NCBI GenBank assembly: GCA_964350435.1
Contig: CAYGJS010000009.1
Coordinates: 1 to 64,000 of the forward strand
Origin: TMED27 sp964350435
GTDB lineage: Bacteria; Pseudomonadota; Alphaproteobacteria; Micavibrionales; Micavibrionaceae
Length of the DNA stretch: 64,000 bases
Direction: 5' to 3'
In this document: piece after piece, positions 16,626 through 24,788 of the stretch
Position numbering within the stretch: the stretch's first letter is position 1
Layout: each line of letters opens with the position of its first letter
Notes under the pieces: model-generated
The model's input: only the letters and a program-made list of their open reading frames with translations
Databases searched by the model: none
Told to the model about the DNA's origin: nothing
Translations under genes and position numbers: made by a program

Positions 16626-19043
16626 TCAATGCCGAATCACCTCATCGCCCTTATTTTCTGCAGTTTTTGAGCTAATTTCGTCGATTTTTGCATTTTCATC
16701 GACAATTATCGGCTTTGGCATCTCTAACAAAGCATGAGCAAGCACTTCATCGATTGTCCGCACAGGAATGATTCTCAGCTCTTTTTTGACATTCGCAGGA
16801 ATATCTTCAAGATCCTTTTCATTATCCGCAGGGATCAAAACCGTCTTTATGCCGCCGCGAACTGCGCCAAGAAGCTTTTCTTTCAATCCGCCGATCTCCG
16901 TCACCTTACCGCGCAAATTCACCTCGCCGGTCATCGCCAGCTCATTATGAATCGGAATATCGGTCAAACATGACACAATCGCCGTCACCATCGCCGCCCC
17001 TGCGGATGGTCCATCTTTCGGAACCGCCCCTTCCGGCACATGCACGTGAACTTGTTTCTTCTGCAAGGCTTCGTAATCGATCCCATATTGCGCCGCGCGC
17101 GATTTCACGAGCATCTCAGCCACAGTAATGGATTCTTTCATAACGTCTTTAAGGTTACCGGTCATAGAGACCTTACCCTCTTTACCCTCATAATCCACGG
17201 CTTCAATCTGCAGGATCGAACCGCCGACTTCGGAATAAGACAAGCCGCTAACCACACCAACATTATGATGATCGTCAATTTCACGCAGGCCGAACTTTCG
17301 CACGCCCGCATATTTATCAAGACTGCGCGGCGTAATCGAAATTTTTTCGCGGCCCTTCATCAGAATCTCTTTAATCGCCTTGCGGCAAAGATTGGCAAGC
17401 TCCCGCTCCAGTGAACGCACGCCCGCCTCACGGGTATAATACCGAATAAGATCGCGCAACGCATTGTCACTAATCGAAAACTCTTTCTTCTTCAAACCCG
17501 CCGCTTTCATCTGTTTATTCAGCAAATGACGCTTGGCAATCTCAACCTTTTCATCCTCGGTGTAACCGGAAATGCGGATAAGCTCCATCCGGTCCATAAG
17601 CGGACGTGGAATATCCGCCAGACTATTCGCAGTGCAAACAAACATCACATTCGAAAGATCGTAATCCAGCTCAATATAATGATCTTGAAACGTCGAGTTT
17701 TGTTCAGGATCAAGCACCTCCAGCAGCGCTGAAGACGGATCCCCCCGCCAGTCCGACCCCAATTTGTCAATCTCGTCCAGCAGGAATAGCGGGTTCGTGA
17801 CCTTGCCCTTCTTCATGCCCTGAATAATCTTGCCCGGCATCGCCCCGATATAGGTTCGGCGGTGGCCGCGAATCTCGCTCTCATCCCGCACGCCGCCCAA
17901 AGCCATCCTTACAAATTCACGATTTGTCGCCCGCGCAATCGATTTGCCAAGCGATGTTTTACCAACCCCCGGCGGGCCAATCAGACACAATATCGGCCCG
18001 CGCACGCTCTTGGTGCGTTGCTGAACCGCCAGATATTCCAAAATCCGTTCTTTAACCTTCTCCAAACCATAATGATCCTTATCCAGAACCTCCTTGGCAA
18101 GCTTGATATCTTTCTTGACGCGGCTTTTCTTGCTCCACGGCACAGATAAAAGCCAATCCAGATAATTCCGCACAACCGTAGACTCCGCAGACATCGGCGA
18201 CATCTGACGCAATTTCTTGACTTCTTTTTGTGCCCGCTCTTTGGCCTCTTTCGGAAATTTGGCCTCTTCGATCCTCTTCTCAAGCTCGCCGATCTCATCC
18301 AGACCGTCTTCGCCCTCGCCAAGCTCCTTCTGAATCGCCTTCATTTGCTCATTCAGGTAATATTCACGCTGAGTTTTTTCCATTTGGCGCTTAACACGGC
18401 TGCGAACACGTTTTTCAACCTGCAAAACGCCAATCTCACCTTCCATAAAGCTATAAATCTTCTCTAAACGCTCAATGGCCGACGGAATCTCCAATAATTC
18501 CTGCTTTTGATCGATCTTTAACGCCAAATGCGACGCAATCGTATCCGCCATCTTGGCCGGCTCTTCAATTTGATTAACAGAAACAATGACTTCTGGTGGA
18601 ATCTTCTTGTTTAACTTTACATACTGCTCAAACTGAGTTGTAACAGCGCGCGAAAGTGCTTCCACTTCGTCGCTCACAGCCTCTTCCAGCTCAATTCTAC
18701 TCACTTCAGCCTTCAAATACTCCGAGTCATCGTATTTGTGAACGCGCACCCGCGCCCCGCCCTCAACCAAAACCTTTACAGTCCCATCAGGCAATTTCAA
18801 AAGCTGTAAGATCGTGCCAATCGTCCCGACCATATAAAGGTCTTTCGGCCCCGGATTATCCTCGGACGGTGTTTTTTGCGTCACAAGCAAGATCTGCTTG
18901 TCATTATGCATAACGGTTTCCAGCGCCTTCACCGATTTTTCACGGCCAACAAAAAGTGGCACAATCATATGTGGGAAAACAACGATATCGCGCAGTGGCA
19001 ATGCCGCAAGTGTTTGTTTGGATTCTTTTGAATCACCAAGCAT
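16626..19043 (-). CDS. lon: ATP-dependent protease Lon
   Basis: Cytoplasmic AAA+ protease that degrades misfolded and regulatory proteins. The N-terminal substrate-binding domain starts TLAALPLRDIVVFPHMIVPL (residues about 10-29). The Walker A motif is GPPGVGKTSLGKSIA (about 358), Walker B is PLFLLDEIDKLG, and the sensor-1 region follows. The C-terminal protease domain has the catalytic Ser in VPKDGPSAGAAM (about 680) and the catalytic Lys in EIGGLKEKLLGA. The 805-residue length is typical. It sits 114 bases downstream of clpP, with clpX absent from its usual place between them. Confidence 0.97.
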   Translation of the reverse strand: MLGDSKESKQTLAALPLRDIVVFPHMIVPLFVGREKSVKALETVMHNDKQILLVTQKTPSEDNPGPKDLYMVGTIGTILQLLKLPDGTVKVLVEGGARVRVHKYDDSEYLKAEVSRIELEEAVSDEVEALSRAVTTQFEQYVKLNKKIPPEVIVSVNQIEEPAKMADTIASHLALKIDQKQELLEIPSAIERLEKIYSFMEGEIGVLQVEKRVRSRVKRQMEKTQREYYLNEQMKAIQKELGEGEDGLDEIGELEKRIEEAKFPKEAKERAQKEVKKLRQMSPMSAESTVVRNYLDWLLSVPWSKKSRVKKDIKLAKEVLDKDHYGLEKVKERILEYLAVQQRTKSVRGPILCLIGPPGVGKTSLGKSIARATNREFVRMALGGVRDESEIRGHRRTYIGAMPGKIIQGMKKGKVTNPLFLLDEIDKLGSDWRGDPSSALLEVLDPEQNSTFQDHYIELDYDLSNVMFVCTANSLADIPRPLMDRMELIRISGYTEDEKVEIAKRHLLNKQMKAAGLKKKEFSISDNALRDLIRYYTREAGVRSLERELANLCRKAIKEILMKGREKISITPRSLDKYAGVRKFGLREIDDHHNVGVVSGLSYSEVGGSILQIEAVDYEGKEGKVSMTGNLKDVMKESITVAEMLVKSRAAQYGIDYEALQKKQVHVHVPEGAVPKDGPSAGAAMVTAIVSCLTDIPIHNELAMTGEVNLRGKVTEIGGLKEKLLGAVRGGIKTVLIPADNEKDLEDIPANVKKELRIIPVRTIDEVLAHALLEMPKPIIVDENAKIDEISSKTAENKGDEVIRH

Positions 19044-19157
19044 GAAAATCTCTTTCGGTTATGTTTCGTAAATAAGTCCTATGAATTAAAATGGCATGCT
19101 TAATCGCGAAATCAAGACATCCCCAATTTTAACCGATAAAACCTTTATTTTTCATTA

Positions 19158-19799
19158 CTACTTTTTATCGTCGGCGGAAGGCAGCATATTGCTCTCCACC
19201 ACCTTGTCAATAAGTCCGAATTTCTTGGCTTCTTCCGCGCTCATAAAATTATCCCGATCCATAGCCTTCTCAATAACCGCCAATTTCTGGCCTGTGTGAT
19301 GCACGTAAAGATTGTTCAGGAATTTACGCAAACGCAAGATTTCCTGCGCTTGAATCTCAATATCGGATGCCTGCCCGCGCGCCCCGCCCGATGGCTGGTG
19401 AATCATGATCCGTGAACTGGGCAAAGAATACCGTTTGCCCTCTGCCCCGGCTGTCAATAGCAATGACCCCATAGACGCCGCCTGTCCAATACACACGGTG
19501 GAAACCTCAGGCTTGATGTATTGCATCGTGTCATACATCGCCAAACCGGAAGTCACAACGCCGCCCGGAGAATTGATATAAAAGAAAATGTCTTTTTTCG
19601 GGTTCTCGGATTCTAGGAACAAAAGCTGCGCGCAGATCAATGAAGACACATAATCATTCACTTCACCGGTCAGGAAAATAATCCGCTCCTTCAAAAGCCG
19701 GGAAAAAATATCAAACGCACGCTCACCGCGGTTTGTTTGCTCGATCACAGTCGGGATCAAATGGCTGTTATATACTTCGAGTGGGTCGCGTTCGGTCAT
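19158..19799 (-). CDS. clpP: ATP-dependent Clp protease proteolytic subunit
   Basis: Serine peptidase forming the double-ring core that works with ClpX or ClpA. The catalytic Ser is in IGQAASMGSLLLTAG (about residue 105), the His in SRIMIHQPSGGARGQASD (about 130), and the Asp lies in the following helix region. The N-terminus LIPTVIEQTNRGERAFDIFS is typical. Length is 213 residues. tig lies upstream on the same strand across a 102-base gap containing a perfect 11-bp hairpin. Confidence 0.97.
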   Translation of the reverse strand: MTERDPLEVYNSHLIPTVIEQTNRGERAFDIFSRLLKERIIFLTGEVNDYVSSLICAQLLFLESENPKKDIFFYINSPGGVVTSGLAMYDTMQYIKPEVSTVCIGQAASMGSLLLTAGAEGKRYSLPSSRIMIHQPSGGARGQASDIEIQAQEILRLRKFLNNLYVHHTGQKLAVIEKAMDRDNFMSAEEAKKFGLIDKVVESNMLPSADDKK

Positions 19800-19838
19800 G
19801 TTCTTTTCTTTTTCCGTTTATGATGTTGCTCAGATACA

Positions 19839-19870
19839 AACAAACCGTACCTGAGGAGATACGGTTTGTT
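19839..19870 (-). terminator. Perfect 11-bp hairpin between tig and clpP
   Basis: aacaaaccgta (19839-19849) is the exact reverse complement of tacggtttgtt (19860-19870), with a ten-base loop. On the minus strand the descending arm ends GGTTTGTTTGT, a weak T tract. It may end or attenuate tig transcription ahead of clpP, or act as an RNA-processing or stability element. Confidence 0.55.
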
Positions 19871-19901
19871 CAAGTCACAAAGTAATATTAAGTGCGTTTC
19901 T

Positions 19902-21323
19902 TTAAGAGGCTTTTTTCTTCGCAGGTGCTTTTTTCTTAGCGGCCGGCTTATCAGAATCGTCCTTCTTTGCCGCCGCTTTCTTTGGCTTTTTCTCAGGCTC
20001 GTCATCCTCCAAAAGCATATGAAGTTCCTCAACGGACACTTCCTTTTCCTTCACGTCAACAAGCTCAAGAATATAATCAATCACCTTGTCCTCATATACA
20101 GGCGCACGAAGCGATTCCATCGCATCACGGTTCTTGGCGTAGTAATCAAACACCTCGCGCTCCTGACCCGGGAATTTCTGCGCTTCGGCAATCACCGCGC
20201 GCTGCATTTCCTGATCGCCAACACTGATCTTGTTCGCTGAACCAATCTCCGCCAAAACAATACCCAAACGCACACGGCGCGCAGCAATGTCTTTATACTC
20301 TTTTTCTTCGGCTTTGCTCAACTCGCTCTCATCGCCGTTTCTCTGGCGCTCATGCTGGAGCTGATGAAGAATATTGTCATGCTCCATCTGCAGCATCTTC
20401 GGCGGCACTTCGAATTTATGCTTCTCATCCAGCATATCCAAAACCAGTTTCTTAAGATTCATGCGGCTGGTCACTTCAAATTCCTTGGAAAGCTGCTCTG
20501 AAATCGCAGCCTTAAGCGCTTTCAGATCTTCCATTCCCAACGATTTTGCGAACGCATCATCAATCTTGGCCTCGCCCTGCTCTTTAATCTCGTGAATGGT
20601 CACATCAAAAATAGCATCGCGTCCGGCCAATTCCTTGGCACCATAATTTTCAGGAAAACCAACTTTAACTTCGACCGTCTCGCCGGCCTTTTTACCGATC
20701 AACTGATCTTCGAAACCAGGGATAAATTGGCCTGAACCAAGGCGAAGCTGATGCCCTTCAGCCTTCATACCGTCTTGATGCACGTTGTCATCTGCTGTCC
20801 GACCGTCAAAATCAATAACAACAATATCGCCGTCTTTCGCGCCGCGCTTGGCTTCAACCGTCACCAAAGGCTTGTTGTTTTCCGCAATCCGCTCAAGCGC
20901 CATATGGATATCATCATCCGTCGGCTTTGCCACAGGCTTTTCCAGCTTCACGCCTTTAAAATCTGTAATCTTGATCTCAGGCAGCGTTTCGACTTCCACC
21001 GTATAAACAAGATCATTACCGGACCCGAAATCCTTGCTCTTCACTTCAATCTTCGGCTGCATAGCGGGTTTCAGTTTTTTATCCTGCAAGGCTTGCTGTG
21101 ATGTTTCATTCACCGCGGCTTCCAGAACCTCACCCATAATCGCATTGCCATAGCGCTTCTTAAGCATCGCCAGTGGCACTTTGCCTGCACGGAAACCCGG
21201 CATACGGATAGTCTTTCCAGCCTCGATCAGCTTCGCCTCAACGCGCGCGTCAATGTCATTTGCGGGAATTGTAATTTCCAATTCATGGAAAAGACCTTCG
21301 GATTTAATTTCTTTAACTTTCAT
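19902..21323 (-). CDS. tig: Trigger factor, ribosome-associated chaperone with peptidyl-prolyl isomerase domain
   Basis: Chaperone that docks at the ribosome exit tunnel and shields nascent chains. The ribosome-binding signature is GFRAGKVPLAMLKKRYG (about residues 44-60). The FKBP-like PPIase domain spans about 160-240 (DGDIVVIDFDGRTADD, then GSGQFIPGFEDQLIGKKAGE). The helical C-terminal arms follow. Odd: the last 30 residues are a Lys/Ala/Asp-rich low-complexity tail (KKPKKAAAKKDD and similar). The 473-residue length reflects that tail. The gene is divergent from the tRNA-Leu region. Confidence 0.96.
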   Translation of the reverse strand: MKVKEIKSEGLFHELEITIPANDIDARVEAKLIEAGKTIRMPGFRAGKVPLAMLKKRYGNAIMGEVLEAAVNETSQQALQDKKLKPAMQPKIEVKSKDFGSGNDLVYTVEVETLPEIKITDFKGVKLEKPVAKPTDDDIHMALERIAENNKPLVTVEAKRGAKDGDIVVIDFDGRTADDNVHQDGMKAEGHQLRLGSGQFIPGFEDQLIGKKAGETVEVKVGFPENYGAKELAGRDAIFDVTIHEIKEQGEAKIDDAFAKSLGMEDLKALKAAISEQLSKEFEVTSRMNLKKLVLDMLDEKHKFEVPPKMLQMEHDNILHQLQHERQRNGDESELSKAEEKEYKDIAARRVRLGIVLAEIGSANKISVGDQEMQRAVIAEAQKFPGQEREVFDYYAKNRDAMESLRAPVYEDKVIDYILELVDVKEKEVSVEELHMLLEDDEPEKKPKKAAAKKDDSDKPAAKKKAPAKKKAS

Positions 21324-21476
21324 AATCTTACCTTATATATCTTGAGCGTATTTAAAGCATAAGCCTGTGTTCGTGGGCTGTGATAGCAATGTTTTAAGCG
21401 TCTGACAATAAATAACTCGGAAAATATGTTGAATTCTTTTAAAGAAACGATTACCTAGAGGCGTCAATTTGTGGAT

Positions 21477-21561
21477 GCGGCTGTGGCGAAATTGGTAGAC
21501 GCACCAGATTTAGGTTCTGGCGCTGCAAGGCGTGGGGGTTCAAGTCCCTCCAGCCGCACCA
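21477..21561 (+). tRNA. tRNA-Leu (TAG)
   Basis: The acceptor stem GCGGCTG pairs with CAGCCGC. The anticodon stem CCAGA/TCTGG has loop TTTAGGT, giving TAG. The long variable arm cgctgcaaggcg is typical of leucine tRNAs. CCA is encoded at 21559-21561. The gene lies 27 bases before an assembly gap. Confidence 0.96.
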
Positions 21562-21588
21562 AAATTGAAATATTTGAGTACCGTTAAA

Positions 21589-21688
21589 NNNNNNNNNNNN
21601 NNNNNNNNNNNNNNNNNNNNNNNNNNNNNNNNNNNNNNNNNNNNNNNNNNNNNNNNNNNNNNNNNNNNNNNNNNNNNNNNNNNNNNNN
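21589..21688. other. Assembly gap (100 N)
   Basis: One hundred N, a conventional gap size. The last 55 bases before it (21534-21588) are repeated exactly as the first 55 bases after it (21689-21743). The true sequence across the gap is unknown. It may be a simple overlap of contig ends or may hide further tRNA copies or other DNA. Confidence 0.97.
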
Positions 21689-21716
21689 GGGGGTTCAAGT
21701 CCCTCCAGCCGCACCA
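21689..21716 (+). other. 3' end of a tRNA-Leu, cut by the assembly gap
   Basis: Identical to the T arm, acceptor 3' strand and CCA end of the tRNA-Leu at 21477-21561, and followed by the same downstream flank to 21743. It is probably the same gene represented twice because contig ends were not merged. A genuine tandem second copy is the alternative. Confidence 0.7.
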
Positions 21717-21791
21717 AAATTGAAATATTTGAGTACCGTTAAATGGTGCGAATAAACTGGTTGTTCCCAACCCCCACTCTTTTTATAAGAA

Positions 21792-21836
21792 GCACGACAT
21801 CGTCGTGCGGGGGTTCAAGTCCGTCCAGCCGCACCA
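21792..21836 (+). pseudogene. tRNA-Leu-like 3' remnant
   Basis: Contains a hairpin gcacgac-atc-gtcgtgc resembling a variable arm. It is followed by a T arm gggggttcaagtccgtcc with one mismatch, the acceptor strand agccgc and an encoded CCA. No 5' half, D arm or anticodon arm can be found upstream. It is probably a decayed duplicate of the neighbouring tRNA-Leu. Confidence 0.6.
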
Positions 21837-21913
21837 AATTGAAAAATGATGTCCGGTCATGAAAACTCTTGACCTCATCTATGTCACGTCTTTAAATCAA
21901 AGACTTAAAATGT

Positions 21914-21990
21914 GGCGGTCGTAGCTCAGCTGGTAGAGCCCTCGGTTGTGATCCGAGTGGTCGCGGGTTCAAGCCCCGTCGATCGCCCCA
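21914..21990 (+). tRNA. tRNA-His (GTG)
   Basis: G-1 at 21914 is followed by acceptor GCGGTCG pairing with CGATCGC. The anticodon loop TTGTGAT gives GTG. The D arm GCTCAGCTGGTAGAGC and T arm are standard, and C73 plus CCA are encoded at 21987-21990. glnA starts 31 bases downstream. Confidence 0.96.
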
Positions 21991-22021
21991 CTTTTTTCTT
22001 TCTTTAGCAAAAGGACATATC

Positions 22022-23455
22022 GTGACAACCCAAGGCCTGAAATTCAAAGACAACAAAGCGCTTCTGAAATATATCAAGGATAACGACATCCAGTTCGTCG
22101 ATATGAACTTCACCGACATGCGCGGCAAATGGCAGCACACCACAGAACACGCCTCGCTCCTGGATGAATATAAACTTGACCGCGGCATTTTCTTTGACGG
22201 CTCCTCTATCTCTGGCTGGAAAGCGATCAACGATTCCGACATGGTTATGAAGCCAGATCTGAACAAAATCACCATCGACCCCTTTGCCGCCCAGGGCACA
22301 ATCAAGATTTTTTGCGATATCTATAACCCCGACGGCACAGCCTATGACCACGACCCGCGCTCCATCGCCAAAGCTGCTGAAACCTATATTAAAACCAGCG
22401 GCGTCGGCGACACCGCCTATTTCGGCCCCGAAGCCGAGTTCTTCATTTTCGAAGATGTCAAAGTCCATATGGATCAAACCAAAATCGGCTTTGAAATCGA
22501 CAGCGAAGAATTCCCCTCCAATAGCGGCAAAACCTACGACACCGGCAATATGGGCCACCGCCCCAGAGCCAAAGGCGGGTATTTCCCCGAAAGCCCCGTA
22601 GATAGCCTCTCCGATATTCGCGGCGAAATGCTGACCGTCATGCAATCCATGGGGCTTGCGGTGGAAAAACACCACCACGAAGTCGCCCCCGCGCAATGCG
22701 AACTGGGAGTCCAATACTCAACACTCGTCGACAGCGCCGACAACATCCAGATTTATAAACACGTTGTCCATAATGTCGCCAACGCCTATGGTAAAACTGC
22801 AACCTTTATGCCCAAGCCGATGTTCGGTGATAACGGCTCCGGTATGCACGTGCACCAATCCATCTGGAAATCGGGCAAGCCCCTTTTCGTTGGGACAAAA
22901 GAAGACTATGCCGAACTCTCGGAAACCGCGCTCTATTATATCGGCGGCATCATCAAACATGCCAAAAGCCTCAACGCGTTTACCAACCCCACGACAAACA
23001 GCTATAAACGCCTTGTCCCGGGATACGAAGCCCCTGTTCTGCTTGCATATTCCGCGCGCAATCGCTCGGCAAGCTGCCGCATCCCCTATTCCGCCTCACC
23101 TAAGGGCAAACGTATAGAAATCCGCTTCCCTGATCCGGCGGCAAATCCTTACCTGGCCTTCGCAGCCATGCTGATGGCAGGAATTGATGGGATTGAAAAC
23201 AAAATTCATCCCGGCGAAGCGATGGATGAAAACCTCTATGACCTGCCGAAAAACCGCCTCGATCAAATCCCCACCGTCTGCGGATCCCTACGCGACGCAC
23301 TGGCCGCCCTAAAGAAAGACCACGACTATTTGCTAAAAGGTAAAGTCTTTACAGCAGAATTCCTCGAAAGCTATATCGCGCTGAAATCCGAAGAAAACGA
23401 GCAATACGAAACCATGGTTCACCCCATTGAATACGCGATGTATTACTCCAGCTAA
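22022..23455 (+). CDS. glnA: Glutamine synthetase, type I
   Basis: ATP-dependent synthesis of glutamine from glutamate and ammonia; the product feeds purQ-type amidotransferases. Family motifs are FDGSSISGWKAINDSDMVM (about residues 58-76), the ATP/metal site YFGPEAEFFIFED (about 132), GSGMHVHQSIWKSGKP (about 268) and NRSASCRIPYSASPKGKRIE. The adenylylation Tyr lies in ENLYDLPKNR (about 404), so GlnE control is likely. The start is GTG at 22022, preceded by AAAGGA at 22010-22015. The usual alphaproteobacterial partner glnB is not upstream; tRNA-His is there instead, only 31 bases away. Confidence 0.97.
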   Translation: MTTQGLKFKDNKALLKYIKDNDIQFVDMNFTDMRGKWQHTTEHASLLDEYKLDRGIFFDGSSISGWKAINDSDMVMKPDLNKITIDPFAAQGTIKIFCDIYNPDGTAYDHDPRSIAKAAETYIKTSGVGDTAYFGPEAEFFIFEDVKVHMDQTKIGFEIDSEEFPSNSGKTYDTGNMGHRPRAKGGYFPESPVDSLSDIRGEMLTVMQSMGLAVEKHHHEVAPAQCELGVQYSTLVDSADNIQIYKHVVHNVANAYGKTATFMPKPMFGDNGSGMHVHQSIWKSGKPLFVGTKEDYAELSETALYYIGGIIKHAKSLNAFTNPTTNSYKRLVPGYEAPVLLAYSARNRSASCRIPYSASPKGKRIEIRFPDPAANPYLAFAAMLMAGIDGIENKIHPGEAMDENLYDLPKNRLDQIPTVCGSLRDALAALKKDHDYLLKGKVFTAEFLESYIALKSEENEQYETMVHPIEYAMYYSS

Positions 23456-23457
23456 GA

Positions 23458-24612
23458 TTATTGATCCTGATTTTGTGGCTCGATATTCTGCGCCACAACT
23501 TTATAAGTCTCGGTATTTCTGATCCAACTTGTAAAATCTGTATCGCGCGCAGGCGTGAGCAATGAAATAAAGATGTAATGATCCCCCGTCCCCAAAGTGG
23601 TAATCCAAAATTCGTAATCGATAAGTGAGTTTCCCTTGTCTTTGGTTTCATAAACCTCGGTATAGGCAAACTCGATAAAATCGTTAAAAATCATCGTCTG
23701 CTCAGTATCAATCGGCACCCCAATGGCAAGACCCTGCTCGGCCAATATTTCATCATATTTGGCCACCTCCGTCTCTAAATCATCCGAAATCACCGTAGAC
23801 ACAAATTCAATTTCAATCTGCCCTTCAAGCGTTCTGGTCTTGCGGGCATAGATATCCTCCGTCTCTAAAACTCTCAACATCTGTGCCCGCAACCGATCAA
23901 CAGACTCAATCATGGGAAACCGGATCGCCCAACTCACAGGATAATGAACAAGAGCCACATCCATAAACGGATAAACCGTCATTTCCTCGGCGAGTGCAAT
24001 AACCTCCTGCTGTAACACAAAAGATCGCAAAGCCTCCGCTTGCATTTTTTTATAATCATGCCACCGTTCAAGTGGCACAAAATATTGTGCAAACAAAGCC
24101 TTCGATCCGTTAATTTGCACCACAGACCGCACAACATAACTCACTTTATCTTCAATCACGACATAAAGCGCCTCAGCGCGATGCTCATCCTCGACTTCAA
24201 ACCCCAAAAGCGAATATTTATTCGCCCGTAAATACTGAATAAGCCATATTTGCGCGCTCATCTGATGTGGCAAGCCAATAGCCTGCACCAAAAGCTTTTG
24301 CCGATCCTGATCAATAGCAGGCGGCCCAAAATAACGCGCCAGATCAATCGCCACATTTTGTGTTAATTTTAAATGAGTATCGCTTAAATCTTGGCTTTTA
24401 GACCAGTCTTTGGGAAGCCGAATATTATAGGCGAGTGCAGAATCCTCATAACGGCTCTCCTCATACAATGTTGTATTTTCAATAAATTGACTTTGAGACA
24501 GAGCCTCCACAGGAGGCATCGGCGTTTCAAAATCACTCAAAAAACTTTGTGCAACAGCCGGCGCAGAAAAAAAAACCAGAACCAAAGCCGCCTGAAACAC
24601 TTTGAAATACAT
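23458..24612 (-). CDS. Hypothetical exported protein
   Basis: I do not recognise the family. From the ATG at 24612 the protein starts with a clear signal peptide, MYFKVFQAALVLVFFSAPAVAQ, where AVA before Gln is a good signal peptidase I site; I give it by residues 1-22. The mature part of about 360 residues is acidic, has no further membrane segments and looks globular. It contains LARYFGPPAID and a hydrophobic core around residues 180-220. A TTG start nine bases earlier is possible. It ends three bases from the convergent glnA stop. The periplasm is the likely location; function unknown. Confidence 0.72.
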   Translation of the reverse strand: MYFKVFQAALVLVFFSAPAVAQSFLSDFETPMPPVEALSQSQFIENTTLYEESRYEDSALAYNIRLPKDWSKSQDLSDTHLKLTQNVAIDLARYFGPPAIDQDRQKLLVQAIGLPHQMSAQIWLIQYLRANKYSLLGFEVEDEHRAEALYVVIEDKVSYVVRSVVQINGSKALFAQYFVPLERWHDYKKMQAEALRSFVLQQEVIALAEEMTVYPFMDVALVHYPVSWAIRFPMIESVDRLRAQMLRVLETEDIYARKTRTLEGQIEIEFVSTVISDDLETEVAKYDEILAEQGLAIGVPIDTEQTMIFNDFIEFAYTEVYETKDKGNSLIDYEFWITTLGTGDHYIFISLLTPARDTDFTSWIRNTETYKVVAQNIEPQNQDQ

Positions 24613-24788
24613 TTTCACCAATAAACCCCTCTAATACGTGTAACCGACATACTCAGATCATTATATCATAGTGCTTTTGATCTTTCATAAAAACTCAAAA
24701 AGAATTTAGACTATTTTCCTGAGGGCATTTCAGGATCAAAAACCGCTAGCCCCTTGATTTACAGGCGATGACGCGTTAACCATCAATT

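Noticed and set aside
21534..21743. Direct repeat at a tRNA as proof of an integrated island
   Set aside because: The repeat is bounded by the N run on both sides and is exactly 55 bases, as expected from unmerged contig ends. No integrase gene is present.
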